The notes: generated by a model from the sequence alone, not told the origin. A stretch of 64,000 bases of DNA from an uncultured Lachnospiraceae bacterium (GCA_902802515.1 CADCMM010000010.1:1-64000); one strand, 5' to 3'. Counted from the first letter of the stretch, positions 12,182 to 22,101 are shown. Numbers and translations: made by a program.

Positions 12182-13201
12182 CTATCTGCAGTGCTCCAGG
12201 ACAATTCCGTGAGCAATGCCCGGAACGCTCTGACCCTCATTAAAACTGGTAGGAGACAGCAATGCTCCGGTGGGTACAAAAAGTACTCTTTTCCAGGTGC
12301 CCTGTTCCAAAAGAGGCAAAATATAAGAGGACAGCGTCACTGCGCTGCATCCGCAGCCGCTGCCGCCGGCATGGGTGTCCTGAGTCTTCTGGTCATAAAT
12401 CTCAATGCCGCAGTCTCCATGATTTTTCCGTATATCATACCCCTGCTCGGAGACCAGATCCCAGAGTATCTGCTGCCCCACATAACCCAAATCCCCTGTG
12501 AAAATGCGGTCGTAGTCCTGCGGTTTCCGATCAAAATCTTTAAAATTCTGAGTAATTGCCTGACAGGCAGCCGGCGCCATGGCTGCTCCCATATTCAGAG
12601 AATCCTTCACGCCATAATCCACGATCTTTCCCGTGGTTATTCCACTGATCCGCACCTTCCCTCTTTTTCCGGACAAAATGAACGCGCCGCTCCCGGTAAC
12701 GGTCCAGGTGGCGGACAAGGGTCTTTGATTTCCGTATTCCAGAGGAAAACGGAACTGTTTCTCCGCGCTTCCAAAATGACTGGATGTGAGGGACATCACA
12801 TAGTCGGCATAACCGCCGCAGATGGTCATTGCCCCCAGAGCCAGGGATTCACCACAGGTGGAACATGCTCCAAAAAGGCCAAACAGCGGGACGTCCAATG
12901 TCTCCAACCCAAAGGAGGTAGCAATCAGCTGCCCCAGCAGATCCCCGGCAAAAATATAACGAAGCTGTGAAGCAGATAAGCCAGCCTTCTCAAGAGCTGT
13001 CTGAGCGGCCTTTTTCTGCATCGTGCTCTCCGCCAGTTCCCAACTGTCCTGTCCAAGCATCGGATCATCGCACACAATATCAAATTTATCTCCCAATGGA
13101 CCCTCGCCCTCTTTTTTTCCTGTCACAGAAGCGCTGCTCATGATGTATACCCCACGATCCAGCTCAATGCTCTGTTTTCCTCTCATTCTATTATTATCCA
13201 T
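12182..13201 (-). CDS. spoVAD: Stage V sporulation protein AD
   Basis: 339 residues, close to the usual 338 for this dipicolinic-acid-binding SpoVA subunit with a thiolase-like fold. Conserved stretches include GACSTCGESL (~112-121), a TWTVTGSGAF segment and GSGCGCSA near residue 285. It is soluble or peripheral and acts with the membrane subunits SpoVAC and SpoVAE encoded on either side. The start at 13201 is supported by GAGGAA about 7 nt upstream; another Met lies 5 codons inside. The gap to spoVAC is filled by an inserted repeat, so without it the two genes would be about 40 bp apart. Confidence 0.95.
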   Translation of the reverse strand: MDNNRMRGKQSIELDRGVYIMSSASVTGKKEGEGPLGDKFDIVCDDPMLGQDSWELAESTMQKKAAQTALEKAGLSASQLRYIFAGDLLGQLIATSFGLETLDVPLFGLFGACSTCGESLALGAMTICGGYADYVMSLTSSHFGSAEKQFRFPLEYGNQRPLSATWTVTGSGAFILSGKRGKVRISGITTGKIVDYGVKDSLNMGAAMAPAACQAITQNFKDFDRKPQDYDRIFTGDLGYVGQQILWDLVSEQGYDIRKNHGDCGIEIYDQKTQDTHAGGSGCGCSAVTLSSYILPLLEQGTWKRVLFVPTGALLSPTSFNEGQSVPGIAHGIVLEHCR

Positions 13202-13241
13202 CTCTTAGTTCCTCGTTTCTTATCGTTTTTTAAGATTCTTA

Positions 13242-13411
13242 GGGCTGTCGCACAAAATGCATACTTTACATAATTATAGTTTTCTGAGAGCCTCATCATA
13301 CGTTTTGTATCGTCACGCGCGCTTCGCGCACCTGACAGGTCGTCGGCATCATTCCAATGACACTGCGTCAGAAAACCATAATTATGGAATAAAATGCTTA
13401 GTGCGACAGGC
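13242..13411 (+). repeat. MITE-like palindromic element, family A, copy 1 (in spoVA operon)
   Basis: About 170 bp whose ends are imperfect ~45-bp inverted repeats starting GGGCTGTCGCAC (left) and GCCTGTCGCAC (right, reverse complement) and meeting at a shared TTTTCTGA. The pentamer TCTTA is present at both borders (13237-13241 and 13412-13416), consistent with a target duplication. The right-hand copy contains the spoVAC stop codon. It codes for nothing recognisable. Related copies are at 42589 and 46074. Confidence 0.75.
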
Positions 13412-13413
13412 TC

Positions 13414-13893
13414 TTAGGCAACCACTCTGCACAATCGCAGGATCCAGTAGATCAATCCCAGCAGCCAGCTGGAGAAGATTCCGTACAGGATCACCGGCCC
13501 CGCTATGGTAAAGATCTTGCAGCCGATACCAAAGACCTGCCCTTCCTTTTTATATTCGATTGCCGATGCCGCCACCGAATTAGCAAAGCCTGTGATGGGC
13601 ACCAAAGTTCCGGCTCCGCCGAATTTCGCCAGTTTTGGGTAGAGATTCAATCCCGTCAGTAAAACGCTTAATGCTACCAGGATCAGCGAACACCAACTGC
13701 CGGCAGTCTCTTTATCCATACCGATTCCTGTGAAATAATTCAGCAAAGCCTGTCCTAACACACAGATCACTCCTCCCACCAGAAACGCCTTTGCCATATT
13801 CAGCCAGAGATTGTGGGTAGGAGTCACCTGCTTCACATATTTATTGTACTGCTCGTCCCTCTGCTGTTTTTTTTCCGCTTGATTATCTTCCAT
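13414..13893 (-). CDS. spoVAC: Stage V sporulation protein AC
   Basis: 159-residue membrane subunit of the SpoVA dipicolinate channel. The start at 13893 is chosen because AAGGAGG lies 9 nt upstream; a longer frame to 13983 lacks such a site. A charged N-terminus (~1-30) precedes about four membrane segments. The motif NLWLNMAKAFLVGGVICVLG and the GGAGTLVPITGFAN loop are typical of the family. It is first gene of spoVAC-AD-AE. The stop codon lies exactly in the duplicated target of the downstream repeat element, so the protein appears unaltered. Confidence 0.94.
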   Translation of the reverse strand: MEDNQAEKKQQRDEQYNKYVKQVTPTHNLWLNMAKAFLVGGVICVLGQALLNYFTGIGMDKETAGSWCSLILVALSVLLTGLNLYPKLAKFGGAGTLVPITGFANSVAASAIEYKKEGQVFGIGCKIFTIAGPVILYGIFSSWLLGLIYWILRLCRVVA

Positions 13894-13923
13894 TTTATCG
13901 CCCGCCTCCTTGGTACTGTTTAA

Positions 13924-13954
13924 TAATATGGTAACTTCATAACTACAGTATGGC
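13924..13954 (-). promoter_or_regulatory. Candidate forespore (sigma-G/F type) promoter of spoVA
   Basis: On the minus strand CATATTA (13924-13930) matches the forespore sigma -10 pattern CATNNTA, with a weak CATAC-like -35 about 17 nt upstream. It lies about 31 nt before the spoVAC start. spoVA operons are known sigma-G targets. A second, poorer candidate (GTATA, 18 nt, CATACTG) lies just upstream. Confidence 0.4.
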
Positions 13955-14011
13955 AGATTTTCCATCTTTTTATACCAAACCACTATAATAGCTTCTTCTG
14001 TTGCCCTGGGG

Positions 14012-14079
14012 ATTTAGGGAAAAACTGAATAAATCCGTGTTTTCTTAGGGAAACGCTGATTAAACCAGCGTTTCCTTAG
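14012..14079 (+). repeat. Family C short palindrome (GGAAACGCTGATT), one clear unit plus one degenerate
   Basis: The clear unit at 14045-14079 pairs GGAAACGCTG with CAGCGTTTCC around a short AT-rich loop and is bordered by TTAG. A degenerate version lies directly before it (14012-14045). The same unit recurs near 37184, 44890, 55691 and 62208. The remaining intergenic sequence to 14160 shows no gene. Confidence 0.6.
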
Positions 14080-14161
14080 AATTCCATAGGAATTTCATAA
14101 GAATCTTTAGAATTTCTTTTCATTCTGAACACATTTTAAACACAATTCCCGGGTATACTAA

Positions 14162-14190
14162 AAACATCTTAGCAAGAAGCTAAGATGTTT
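14162..14190 (-). terminator. Intrinsic terminator downstream of uvrBA
   Basis: A perfect 12-bp stem (AAACATCTTAGC with GCTAAGATGTTT) with a 5-nt loop, read on the minus strand into a T-run. It lies 230 bp past the uvrA stop. Confidence 0.7.
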
Positions 14191-14264
14191 CATAACTCAC
14201 ACTTCGTAGTGCCCACACGCTGCGAAGTACTCCCTCAAAACATTTTAATTTTTTCTCTTTCCCG

Positions 14265-14294
14265 AAAAAAGTCTGGCTTACGCCAGACTTTTTT
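14265..14294. terminator. Bidirectional terminator hairpin
   Basis: AAAAAAGTCTGGC and GCCAGACTTTTTT form a 13-bp stem with a 4-nt loop and T-runs on both strands. It lies about 130 bp downstream of uvrA and can stop transcription from either side. Confidence 0.8.
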
Positions 14295-14397
14295 CCATTT
14301 ACGCAAGCCCCGAGCCATTGCGCCTCTTGCGGCAGCATTTGGCAAACACCGTGCAAGTCAGGGTCTGCAGCAAAATACTGGCTAATGGAGTTTCGCG

Positions 14398-14444
14398 TAC
14401 ATATGGATACACGGAACCCCTTACCTGTTTTTTGTGACAGCCCC
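14398..14444 (-). repeat. Repeat family B, copy 1 (overlaps the uvrA 3' end)
   Basis: 47 bp (minus orientation) closely matching 24204-24249 (plus orientation). Both begin GGG(C/A)TGN-TN-CAAAA-like and share AAGGGGTTCCG and ATCCATATGTA. The repeat starts inside the uvrA reading frame and supplies its last seven or so codons and the stop. Confidence 0.7.
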
Positions 14445-17345
14445 ATGTAAATATTTTTTTACGTACTGTCCTGTATAGGAAGCCGGATTTTCCGCCACCT
14501 CTTCCGGCGTACCTTCCGCAATCACCGTTCCGCCGCCGTCTCCGCCCTCCGGGCCCATGTCGATCAGGTAATCGGCAGTCTTGATCACGTCCAGATTATG
14601 CTCAATGACGATCACCGTGTTGCCGCCATCTGCCAGTCGATGCAGAATGTCTGTAAGTTTGTGTACGTCCGCAAAGTGAAGACCCGTGGTGGGTTCATCC
14701 AGGATATAAACGGTCTTTCCTGTACTGCGGCGGCTCAGCTCGGCCGCCAGTTTGATTCGCTGCGCCTCTCCGCCGGAGAGTTCCGTAGAGGGCTGTCCAA
14801 GACGAATGTAAGATAATCCCACATCGTAAAGCGTCTCTATTTTTCTTTGAATAGAGGGAACATGGTCGAAGAATTTCAAGGCTTCCTCCACGGTCATATC
14901 CAGCACATCATAGATACTTTTCCCTTTATATTTAACTTCCAGAGTCTCACGGTTGTACCGTCTGCCATGACAAACCTCGCAGGGTACATACACATCGGGG
15001 AGAAAATGCATCTCAATCTTTAGGATACCGTCTCCGCTGCAGGCTTCACAGCGTCCGCCTTTCACATTGAAACTAAACCGGCCCTTCTTATAGCCTCTGG
15101 CTTTCGCGTCGGAAGTAGCCGCAAACAGATCCCGGATCTGGTCAAATACGCCGGTATAGGTAGCAGGATTCGACCGGGGCGTTCTTCCGATGGGAGACTG
15201 ATCAATGGCGATCACCTTGTCCAGCTGTTCGATCCCCGTAATGCTCTTATATTTTCCGGGGATCGTGCGGGCCCGGTTCAGTTTTTTCGCCAGGACATTG
15301 TAGAGGATCTCATTGACCAGGGAACTTTTCCCGGAACCGGACACACCGGTGATGCAGGTCATCACGCCCAGCGGGAAATTCACGCTGATGTTCTTCAGAT
15401 TATTCTCCGCCGCGCCGGTCACCTTCATCCATCCTGTAGGGTTCCTCCTCTTCTCCGGAACCGGTATCTGAAGTTTTCCGCAAAGGTAAGCGCCGGTGAT
15501 AGAATCCGGATTTTCCATGATTGCCTGCGCCGTACCTTCCGCCACCACATATCCTCCGTGTTCCCCGGCTCCCGGACCGATATCCACCACATAATCAGCG
15601 GCGCGCATGGTATCCTCGTCATGTTCCACCACGATCAGCGTATTGCCCAGATCTCTCAGTTTAAACAGTGAGTTCAACAGTCGATCGTTATCCCTCTGAT
15701 GCAAACCGATACTGGGCTCGTCCAGAATATAAGCCACGCCCACCAGACCGGAACCGATCTGGGTAGCCAGACGTATCCGCTGCGCCTCACCGCCGGAAAG
15801 TGTTCCGGTGGCGCGGGCCAGGCTCAGATACTCCAGCCCCACATCTACCAGAAAACCGATCCGGGCTTTGATCTCTTTTAAGATCTGATGTCCGATAAGC
15901 TCCTGCTGATGGGACAGCTGCATCTGATTTAAAAAGTCCTGCAGTTTCCCGATAGACAGAGAAGTAATTTCATGAATATTCTTATCTCCTACCGTGACAG
16001 CCAGCGCCGACGGTTTCAGCCTCTGTCCATGACAGGCTTTACAGGGAGTAATCCGCATGAATGTTTCATACTCCGCCTTGCTGGACTCTGAAAAAGTCTC
16101 CCGGTAACGCCGCTCCACATTTTTGATCAGCCCTTCAAAGGCCACATCGTAAATGCCCTCACCGCGCTGCCCCTTATAATGTACTTTAACCTCTTTCCCA
16201 TCTGTTCCATAGATCAGAATATGCCGGATCTTTTCCGGATACTGTTCAAAGGGGGTACTCAGGTCAAAGTGATATTCCTCCGCAAGGGCGTCCAGGATCG
16301 CCCGGGTGAAGCTTCCCTTGTCCTTGCAGGACTGCCACCCGACCACCGCGATCGCTCCCTCCTCAATGCTGAGGGATTGATCTGGAATCATGAGATCGAC
16401 ATCAAATTCCATCTTATAACCCAGTCCAAAACATTCCGGACACGCTCCAAAAGGATTATTAAAGGAAAAACTGCGGGGTTCAATCTCATCAATACTGATA
16501 CCGCAGTCCGGGCAGGCAAAATTCTGGCTGAAGGTAATGATCTCATTCTGAGTCCTGGCATCATCCTGGGAAAGTCTGGTCTCCTTTGGCTGTTTCAGAT
16601 CCGTCCTGGGCTGCTGCACTTCCACAATGGTCAGACCGTCCGCCAGGGTCATCACCTGTTCCAGAGACTCTGAGAGACGTTTTTCAATTCCCGGCTTCAC
16701 TACCAGACGATCCACCAGGATCTCTATATTATGCTTGATATTCTTGTCCAGTTTGATCTCCTCGGAAAGTTCATACAGGCTGCCGTCAATGCGTACTCTC
16801 ACGTATCCGCTCTTCCTGGCCTGCTGAAGAAGTTTTACGTGTTCACCTTTTCTGCCCCGCACCACCGGCGCCAGAAGCTGCAGTCTTGTGCGTTCCGGAA
16901 GGTCCATCAGCTGATCCACCATCTGGTCGATGGACTGCTTTTTAATCTCCCTGCCGCAATTTGGGCAGTGGGGTGTCCCAACTCTGGCGTATAAAAGCCG
17001 GAAATAATCATAGATTTCCGTCACTGTCCCCACGGTAGAACGGGGATTTCGGTTCGTAGATTTCTGGTCGATGGATATGGCGGGGGGAAGTCCTTCGATA
17101 CTCTCTACCTCCGGTTTTTCCATTTGTCCCAGAAACTGTCTGGCATAAGAAGACAGAGATTCCATGTATCTCCTCTGTCCTTCCGCATAGATGGTGTCAA
17201 AGGCCAGGGACGATTTTCCCGAGCCGGATAACCCGGTCAGCACCACGAACTGATTTCTGGGAATATCCAGGCTGATATTCTTCAGGTTATGTTCACAGGC
17301 TCCTCTTATGCGTATATATTTCTTTATGTCTTTCTTTTCTTCCAT
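14421..17345 (-). CDS. uvrA: Excinuclease ABC subunit A
   Basis: 974 residues. The UvrA dimer recognises bulky DNA damage with UvrB in nucleotide excision repair. Two ABC ATPase halves are visible: Walker [10 protein letters not shown] (~38-46) and GVSGSGKSS (~640), each with a LSGGEAQRI signature. Zinc-binding CPNCG and CPDCG pairs occur in the first half, and CEAC...CEVC in the second. It starts 3 bp after uvrB stops, so the two are co-transcribed under the LexA box at 19361. Odd: the final residues (GAVTKNR) and stop are encoded by repeat family B, making the tail unusual for UvrA; the catalytic core is intact. Confidence 0.97.
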   Translation of the reverse strand: MEEKKDIKKYIRIRGACEHNLKNISLDIPRNQFVVLTGLSGSGKSSLAFDTIYAEGQRRYMESLSSYARQFLGQMEKPEVESIEGLPPAISIDQKSTNRNPRSTVGTVTEIYDYFRLLYARVGTPHCPNCGREIKKQSIDQMVDQLMDLPERTRLQLLAPVVRGRKGEHVKLLQQARKSGYVRVRIDGSLYELSEEIKLDKNIKHNIEILVDRLVVKPGIEKRLSESLEQVMTLADGLTIVEVQQPRTDLKQPKETRLSQDDARTQNEIITFSQNFACPDCGISIDEIEPRSFSFNNPFGACPECFGLGYKMEFDVDLMIPDQSLSIEEGAIAVVGWQSCKDKGSFTRAILDALAEEYHFDLSTPFEQYPEKIRHILIYGTDGKEVKVHYKGQRGEGIYDVAFEGLIKNVERRYRETFSESSKAEYETFMRITPCKACHGQRLKPSALAVTVGDKNIHEITSLSIGKLQDFLNQMQLSHQQELIGHQILKEIKARIGFLVDVGLEYLSLARATGTLSGGEAQRIRLATQIGSGLVGVAYILDEPSIGLHQRDNDRLLNSLFKLRDLGNTLIVVEHDEDTMRAADYVVDIGPGAGEHGGYVVAEGTAQAIMENPDSITGAYLCGKLQIPVPEKRRNPTGWMKVTGAAENNLKNISVNFPLGVMTCITGVSGSGKSSLVNEILYNVLAKKLNRARTIPGKYKSITGIEQLDKVIAIDQSPIGRTPRSNPATYTGVFDQIRDLFAATSDAKARGYKKGRFSFNVKGGRCEACSGDGILKIEMHFLPDVYVPCEVCHGRRYNRETLEVKYKGKSIYDVLDMTVEEALKFFDHVPSIQRKIETLYDVGLSYIRLGQPSTELSGGEAQRIKLAAELSRRSTGKTVYILDEPTTGLHFADVHKLTDILHRLADGGNTVIVIEHNLDVIKTADYLIDMGPEGGDGGGTVIAEGTPEEVAENPASYTGQYVKKYLHGAVTKNR

Positions 17346-17348
17346 TTT

Positions 17349-19334
17349 TTAATCCAACTCCTGCAGGTATTTTTTGAGCTTGATCATCTTATCGCGAAGC
17401 TCTGCGGCAGCCTCAAAGTTCAGCTCCGCGGCGGCCTTCTTCATCTGCTTTTGCACCTCATTCACCAGCTTCTCCAATTCCTCACGGCTCATGGATTCCG
17501 GATCTTTCTCGTACTCTTTCTCTTCCTTCGCAATCTCTTTCGAAATACTGATCAGATCCCGAACTGCCTTGCGGATGGTCCGGGGCGTGATACCGTGCTG
17601 TTCATTGTATTTTTGCTGGATTTCCCGGCGCCGGTTCGTCTCGTAGATGGCATTTCGCATCGAATCGGTGATCGTATCCGCATACATGATCACATGACCC
17701 TCCGCGTTTCTGGCTGCCCGGCCGATGGTCTGGATCAGGGATGTCTCAGAACGCAGGAACCCCTCTTTATCCGCATCCAGTATCGCCACCAGAGAAATCT
17801 CCGGGATATCCAATCCTTCACGAAGCAGGTTGATCCCCACCAGAACATCAAACACATCAAGGCGCATATCCCTGATGATCTCTGTGCGTTCCAGCGTGTC
17901 AATATCAGAATGAAGATAACGGACGCGGATACCGACCTCTTTCATATAGTCCGTCAGATCCTCCGCCATATGCTTCGTCAGTGTAGTCACCAGAATCTTG
18001 TTTCCGGCGGCCACTTCCCGGTTCACTTCTCCCACCAGGTCATCTATTTGCCCCTCCACCGGACGAATCTCCACCCTGGGATCCAGCAGACCGGTGGGAC
18101 GGATGATCTGCTCCGTCCTAAGCAGTTCATGGTCTGCCTCATAAGATCCCGGAGTGGCGGAAACAAACATGATCTGGTCTATTTTACTTTCAAACTCTTC
18201 AAAATTCAAAGGACGATTGTCCTTAGCAGAGGGCAGACGGAAACCGTAATCCACCAGCGTCGTCTTCCGGGACTGATCCCCGTGATACATCGCCCGTATC
18301 TGCGGCACGGTCATGTGGGACTCGTCAATAATGATCAGAAAATCATCCGGGAAGAAATCCATCAGAGTGTTCGGCGTAGCCCCCGCCGGCAATCCGGCCA
18401 GGTGCCTGGAGTAGTTCTCGATACCGGAACAGAAACCGGTCTCCCGCAGCATCTCAACATCATAATTCGTCCGTTCGGCAATGCGCTGGGCCTCCAGCAG
18501 TTTATCCTCGCTCTTAAAATATTTTACCTGCTCCGCCAGCTCTTTTTCAATCTCCACCGTAGCATCTAAAATTTTCTGCATAGGCACCACATAATGAGAC
18601 GCCGGAAATACCGCGATGAAATCCAGCGCCTTCTTCACTGCTCCGGTCAGCACATCAATCTCCGTAATGCGGTCGATCTCATCCCCGAAAAATTCTACCC
18701 GGTAGGCAGAATCTTCACCGTTAGCAGGAAAAATCTCCAGTACATCTCCCCGCACCCGGAAAGTACTTCGATGAAAATCCATATCATTGCGCTCGTACTG
18801 AATATCGATCAGCTTCCTGATGATCTCGTCCCGATCCCGCTCCTGCCCCTGACGCAGATAAATCACCATATCCCGGTAATCTACCGGGCTGCCCAGGCCA
18901 TAAATGCAGGATACGCTGGCCACAATAATGACATCTTTGCGCTCCACTAAGGAAGCTGTGGCAGAAAGTCTCAGCTTATCAATTTCTTCATTGATGGATG
19001 AATCTTTGGCAATATAAGTGTCCGAGGAGGGCACATATGCCTCCGGCTGGTAATAATCGTAGTAGGACACAAAATACTCCACTGCATTATTCGGAAAGAA
19101 TTCTTTAAACTCACCGTAAAGCTGCGCCGCCAGCGTTTTATTGTGGGCAATGATGAGCGTAGGCTTGTTCAGAGCCTGGATGACATTCGCCATGGTGAAG
19201 GTTTTCCCGGAGCCAGTAACCCCCAGCAGCGTCTGGCATTGGTTGCCCTCCTTAAAACCGTTCACAAGTTCTTTTATCGCCTCCGGCTGGTCGCCGGTAG
19301 GGGCATATTCTGATACTAATTCAAAATGATCCAT
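17349..19334 (-). CDS. uvrB: Excinuclease ABC subunit B
   Basis: 661 residues from the start at 19334, which follows AAGGAG; a longer frame to 19409 overlaps the promoter and is rejected. UvrB is the damage-verifying helicase-like subunit that recruits UvrC. Visible: helicase motif [11 protein letters not shown] (~39), the beta-hairpin region [12 protein letters not shown] (~90-101), IDESH motif II (~335), and the C-terminal UVR coiled-coil domain ([20 protein letters not shown], ~620-655) that contacts UvrC. It is first gene of uvrB-uvrA. Confidence 0.97.
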   Translation of the reverse strand: MDHFELVSEYAPTGDQPEAIKELVNGFKEGNQCQTLLGVTGSGKTFTMANVIQALNKPTLIIAHNKTLAAQLYGEFKEFFPNNAVEYFVSYYDYYQPEAYVPSSDTYIAKDSSINEEIDKLRLSATASLVERKDVIIVASVSCIYGLGSPVDYRDMVIYLRQGQERDRDEIIRKLIDIQYERNDMDFHRSTFRVRGDVLEIFPANGEDSAYRVEFFGDEIDRITEIDVLTGAVKKALDFIAVFPASHYVVPMQKILDATVEIEKELAEQVKYFKSEDKLLEAQRIAERTNYDVEMLRETGFCSGIENYSRHLAGLPAGATPNTLMDFFPDDFLIIIDESHMTVPQIRAMYHGDQSRKTTLVDYGFRLPSAKDNRPLNFEEFESKIDQIMFVSATPGSYEADHELLRTEQIIRPTGLLDPRVEIRPVEGQIDDLVGEVNREVAAGNKILVTTLTKHMAEDLTDYMKEVGIRVRYLHSDIDTLERTEIIRDMRLDVFDVLVGINLLREGLDIPEISLVAILDADKEGFLRSETSLIQTIGRAARNAEGHVIMYADTITDSMRNAIYETNRRREIQQKYNEQHGITPRTIRKAVRDLISISKEIAKEEKEYEKDPESMSREELEKLVNEVQKQMKKAAAELNFEAAAELRDKMIKLKKYLQELD

Positions 19335-19360
19335 TACAGAATTTCTCCTTATTGCAATCA

Positions 19361-19372
19361 GAACATTTGTTC
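19361..19372 (-). promoter_or_regulatory. LexA/DinR SOS box of uvrBA
   Basis: GAACATTTGTTC is a perfect GAAC-N4-GTTC dyad, the core of the Gram-positive LexA (DinR) operator. It lies 26 nt upstream of the uvrB start and about 8 nt downstream of the -10 box, where a bound repressor would block initiation. Confidence 0.88.
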
Positions 19373-19380
19373 TGCACAAC

Positions 19381-19409
19381 ATTGTACCAGATACAGCAGA
19401 TAAATACAA
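19381..19409 (-). promoter_or_regulatory. Sigma-A promoter of uvrBA
   Basis: TTGTAT (19404-19409), a 17-nt spacer and TACAAT (19381-19386), read on the minus strand. Start of transcription would fall at the LexA box. Confidence 0.75.
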
Positions 19410-19417
19410 GCCTTAAT

Positions 19418-19558
19418 TCACTTTTTCCCTTCCTCTGATCCAGATTCTCTTTCAAATAATCTTTTTATATGCTCATCCGCCCTCTTGCCGATCACTATAC
19501 AGCAATACAATACCAATGAGGATAGGATTCCGGCTATTGCGATGCACACTTTCATCAT
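19418..19558 (-). CDS. Small single-pass membrane protein
   Basis: 46 residues starting at tandem ATGs (19558/19555) behind a strong GGAGGTG site; an upstream in-frame start at 19627 has no such site. One membrane helix (~5-22: IAIAGILSSLVLYCCIV) is followed by a charged tail rich in Glu, Arg and Lys. The family is not recognised. It lies between the RPH-like gene and uvrB on the same strand. The ribosome site can pair with an upstream complement (see 19566-19609), which suggests translational control. Confidence 0.6.
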   Translation of the reverse strand: MMKVCIAIAGILSSLVLYCCIVIGKRADEHIKRLFERESGSEEGKK

Positions 19559-19565
19559 CCGTTTC

Positions 19566-19609
19566 ACCTCCAAAAATACATTTCTGTTATTCTCTGTATA
19601 ATTGGAGGT
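19566..19609 (-). promoter_or_regulatory. Ribosome-site-sequestering inverted repeat
   Basis: ACCTCCAA (minus strand, 19602-19609) is perfectly complementary to TTGGAGGT (19566-19573), which contains the Shine-Dalgarno of the small membrane protein. Folding would hide the ribosome site. Confidence 0.45.
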
Positions 19610-19633
19610 TTTTATTGCAACAGTCACCTAAAT

Positions 19634-22099
19634 CTACTGCTGCGCGATCACCACAGTACCATTTGTTCCATCAACGATAACCATATCCCCGTCTTTCAGT
19701 TTTTCTGTGGCATTGCCGGTTGCAAGAACCGCCGGTATCTTGTACTCCCTGGCTACAATGGCCGCATGGCTTAAGGTTCCGCCTGTATCAACGACTACAC
19801 CGGCCGCCAGTGTAAAAAGCGGCGTCCATTCCGGATCTGTGTAAGTACACACCAGAATTTCTCCTGCCTGAAGTTTGTCAAACTCCTCGGGACTCTTTAT
19901 GACGCGTACACTGCCGACCGCCTTTCCCACGCTTCCGCTCACACCGGTAATATCGCTTCCGTCTGCAGCAAGCATCTTTGCAATGCTCCTGCTCCAGTAC
20001 GCCTCCGCCAAAGGCCGCTTTCCTTTTCTCTTTTCGATCAGACCCCTGGCCTGGTCCGTAAGCGCACCCGCCCGGCACACCTCAAAAAATTCATCCGCAA
20101 ACAGATACAGCAGATCCTCATAACCTGTCTTCAATAAAGAAGACGCCTGTTGCAGCAGAAGCCTGCAATACGCAAATTCGGACTCCCAAAGGTACTGTGT
20201 CGCCTCCCTGATATAGTGGTAGTGCCTTACTGCCTTTACCTTTTTCTCAAATTTCTGATATGCTTTATCTCCTATCGTCCTCTTCGCCTTTTCCATCAAT
20301 GAAGCAAATTTTTTCTCGCTTTCCATCTGCCCCAATATACGGGAATTTTCGCTTCGAAGCATTGTCCGGAGCGTTCCCAGGAATCGGTCAGGGTCTTCCT
20401 TCCAGGATTTGGATACAAAGCAATAGCAGTTAAAATCAGAACGGTTTCCATACTTTTCCATAAACTTATCAAATTCAGCGCCAAGCTCCGGGAAATCCCT
20501 TGTAATCTCCCCGTAGGTCAGCGTCATGACCGCAGAAAGCCAGGTCATATTGCTCCGAATATTCCGGGCAAGCCGGTCCATTTCCCGGTTGATATCCGCC
20601 GTCACATAGGAAAGCCCCTCCATCAGATCAAAGGAATTCAGATTCTTGTCTACCTTTCCCAGGGTCTTATTCAGACTTATATTTTCTACAACCTGCGGAA
20701 AAATGGCGTAGCGGAACCTGGCATAAGCCGTATCCACAATGAGGCTGCGCATGCGGGAGAGGCTCTCTCCGATTTCCCGTATACCGAAATTTTCTTGTTC
20801 CTTCTCTTCCTCAAATCGTTTCTGACACTCTGTCAGCTTTTCCGTCGAGACCCGGATATTATAGGCACTGTTCTTCATCTGTTTTATTGCGCCCGGCAGA
20901 TGGAAGATTTTTCCGGTAGGCTTCATGCCTCCCAGGGAAAAAGAGGATATACCGTCGTCATTGATCGGACACATTTCATTCATGCGAATGCCCATCTCTA
21001 AGATCAGCACTTCTTTTTGCTTTCCTACCGCATCCCCAAAATCATGATCCAGCGGATAATACGGTTTGGGAAGCTTTTCGAGATTAAAAAGGACATTTTC
21101 CCGCATGCGTCCCCTGGCCGGCACCGCTTTGGGAAGTCCGGCAAAATCTTCATCGCTAAAGAGGATCTGGGATTCCTCTCCTGTCGTTGTAATGCTTCTG
21201 GCCTGCAGGATATAGATTATCCCGCCCCGGATCGCCCATTCAATATCCATAGGGTGCCCATAATGAGCCTCAATTTTTATAGCCTCAGAAACCAGCCGCC
21301 GGATGGAGGCTGGATCCAGCACCTGCGCTCTGCGCAGATCCCCGGAAACAGGCACCTTTTTTGTTCCCATCGCGTCATAAATGATCTGGATCTCCTTGCT
21401 GCCAATCACGGACTTCTTCAGCTTCCCGTTCCTGTCACAGATATACTCGTCAGGGCTTACGATCCCCGATACCACTGCCTCTCCGAGACCGTACGACGCA
21501 TTGATCAGCACATCATCCGTATTTGCCGCCGGATTTCTCGTAAAAAGTACTCCCGCGCTCTCACTCTCGATCATCTGCTGAATCACTACGGCAAGGGAAA
21601 CCTTCTGTTTGTCATATCCTTGCACCTTGCGGTAGCTGATCGCCCGGTTTCCCCAGAGGGACGCATAGCACTCCTGCACTTTTTCCAGCAGCATCCTGGT
21701 CCCAACCACATTCAGGTAAGTCTCCTGCTGCCCGGCGAAGCTGGCGTCCTCCAGATCTTCCGCTGTCGCGGATGACCTGACTGCCACCCGGGCGTCCCCT
21801 CCAAGCGTTTCATAGAAAGATACGATCTGTTTTTTGATATCCTCCGGCAGTCTGCCTTTCCGGATCGCTTCCCTGATATTCGCTGACGCTGCTTCGTCAC
21901 TTTCCGCAAGCTCCATGATCTTTCCTGTGTCAATCTTATTTTCTTCCATGTATTTATCATAAGCCGCTGCACACAGCACTGCCCCTGGCGGAACAGGGAT
22001 CCCCGCATTTGTCATTTCGCCCAGGTTCGCTCCTTTTCCTCCGGCTATTGCCACATCCTGCTTTTTGATTTCATCAAAGGCCAAAATATATTTTTCCAT
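19634..22099 (-). CDS. Rifampin-phosphotransferase-like / PEP-synthase-family dikinase
   Basis: 821 residues; start at 22099 behind GGAGGG, 3 bp after the MATE gene. Domain order is N-terminal ATP-grasp (~1-310; GGKGANLGEMTNAGIPVPPG, VRSSATAEDLEDASFAGQQE), a divergent central domain (~360-740), and a C-terminal swivelling phosphohistidine domain (GGTLSHAAIVAREY; His ~778). True PEP synthases have a PEP-binding barrel after the histidine domain. Here the protein ends 43 residues past the histidine, which is the order seen in rifampin phosphotransferases (about 860 residues). Such enzymes use ATP to phosphorylate the antibiotic, giving AMP and phosphate. The drug substrate is inferred only; many family members are annotated simply as PEP synthase. 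Confidence 0.8.
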   Translation of the reverse strand: MEKYILAFDEIKKQDVAIAGGKGANLGEMTNAGIPVPPGAVLCAAAYDKYMEENKIDTGKIMELAESDEAASANIREAIRKGRLPEDIKKQIVSFYETLGGDARVAVRSSATAEDLEDASFAGQQETYLNVVGTRMLLEKVQECYASLWGNRAISYRKVQGYDKQKVSLAVVIQQMIESESAGVLFTRNPAANTDDVLINASYGLGEAVVSGIVSPDEYICDRNGKLKKSVIGSKEIQIIYDAMGTKKVPVSGDLRRAQVLDPASIRRLVSEAIKIEAHYGHPMDIEWAIRGGIIYILQARSITTTGEESQILFSDEDFAGLPKAVPARGRMRENVLFNLEKLPKPYYPLDHDFGDAVGKQKEVLILEMGIRMNEMCPINDDGISSFSLGGMKPTGKIFHLPGAIKQMKNSAYNIRVSTEKLTECQKRFEEEKEQENFGIREIGESLSRMRSLIVDTAYARFRYAIFPQVVENISLNKTLGKVDKNLNSFDLMEGLSYVTADINREMDRLARNIRSNMTWLSAVMTLTYGEITRDFPELGAEFDKFMEKYGNRSDFNCYCFVSKSWKEDPDRFLGTLRTMLRSENSRILGQMESEKKFASLMEKAKRTIGDKAYQKFEKKVKAVRHYHYIREATQYLWESEFAYCRLLLQQASSLLKTGYEDLLYLFADEFFEVCRAGALTDQARGLIEKRKGKRPLAEAYWSRSIAKMLAADGSDITGVSGSVGKAVGSVRVIKSPEEFDKLQAGEILVCTYTDPEWTPLFTLAAGVVVDTGGTLSHAAIVAREYKIPAVLATGNATEKLKDGDMVIVDGTNGTVVIAQQ

Positions 22100-22101
22100 T
22101 T

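Noticed and set aside
13257-13511. Plus-strand open frame across the spoVAC-spoVAD gap
   Set aside because: It is mostly the palindromic repeat plus the opposite strand of spoVAC; no ribosome site.
19335-19409. Longer uvrB starting at 19409
   Set aside because: It would run through the promoter and LexA box, and the strong ribosome site favours 19334.
19634-22099. Annotation as pyruvate, water dikinase (ppsA)
   Set aside because: The C-terminal PEP/pyruvate barrel that follows the histidine domain in true PEP synthases is absent.
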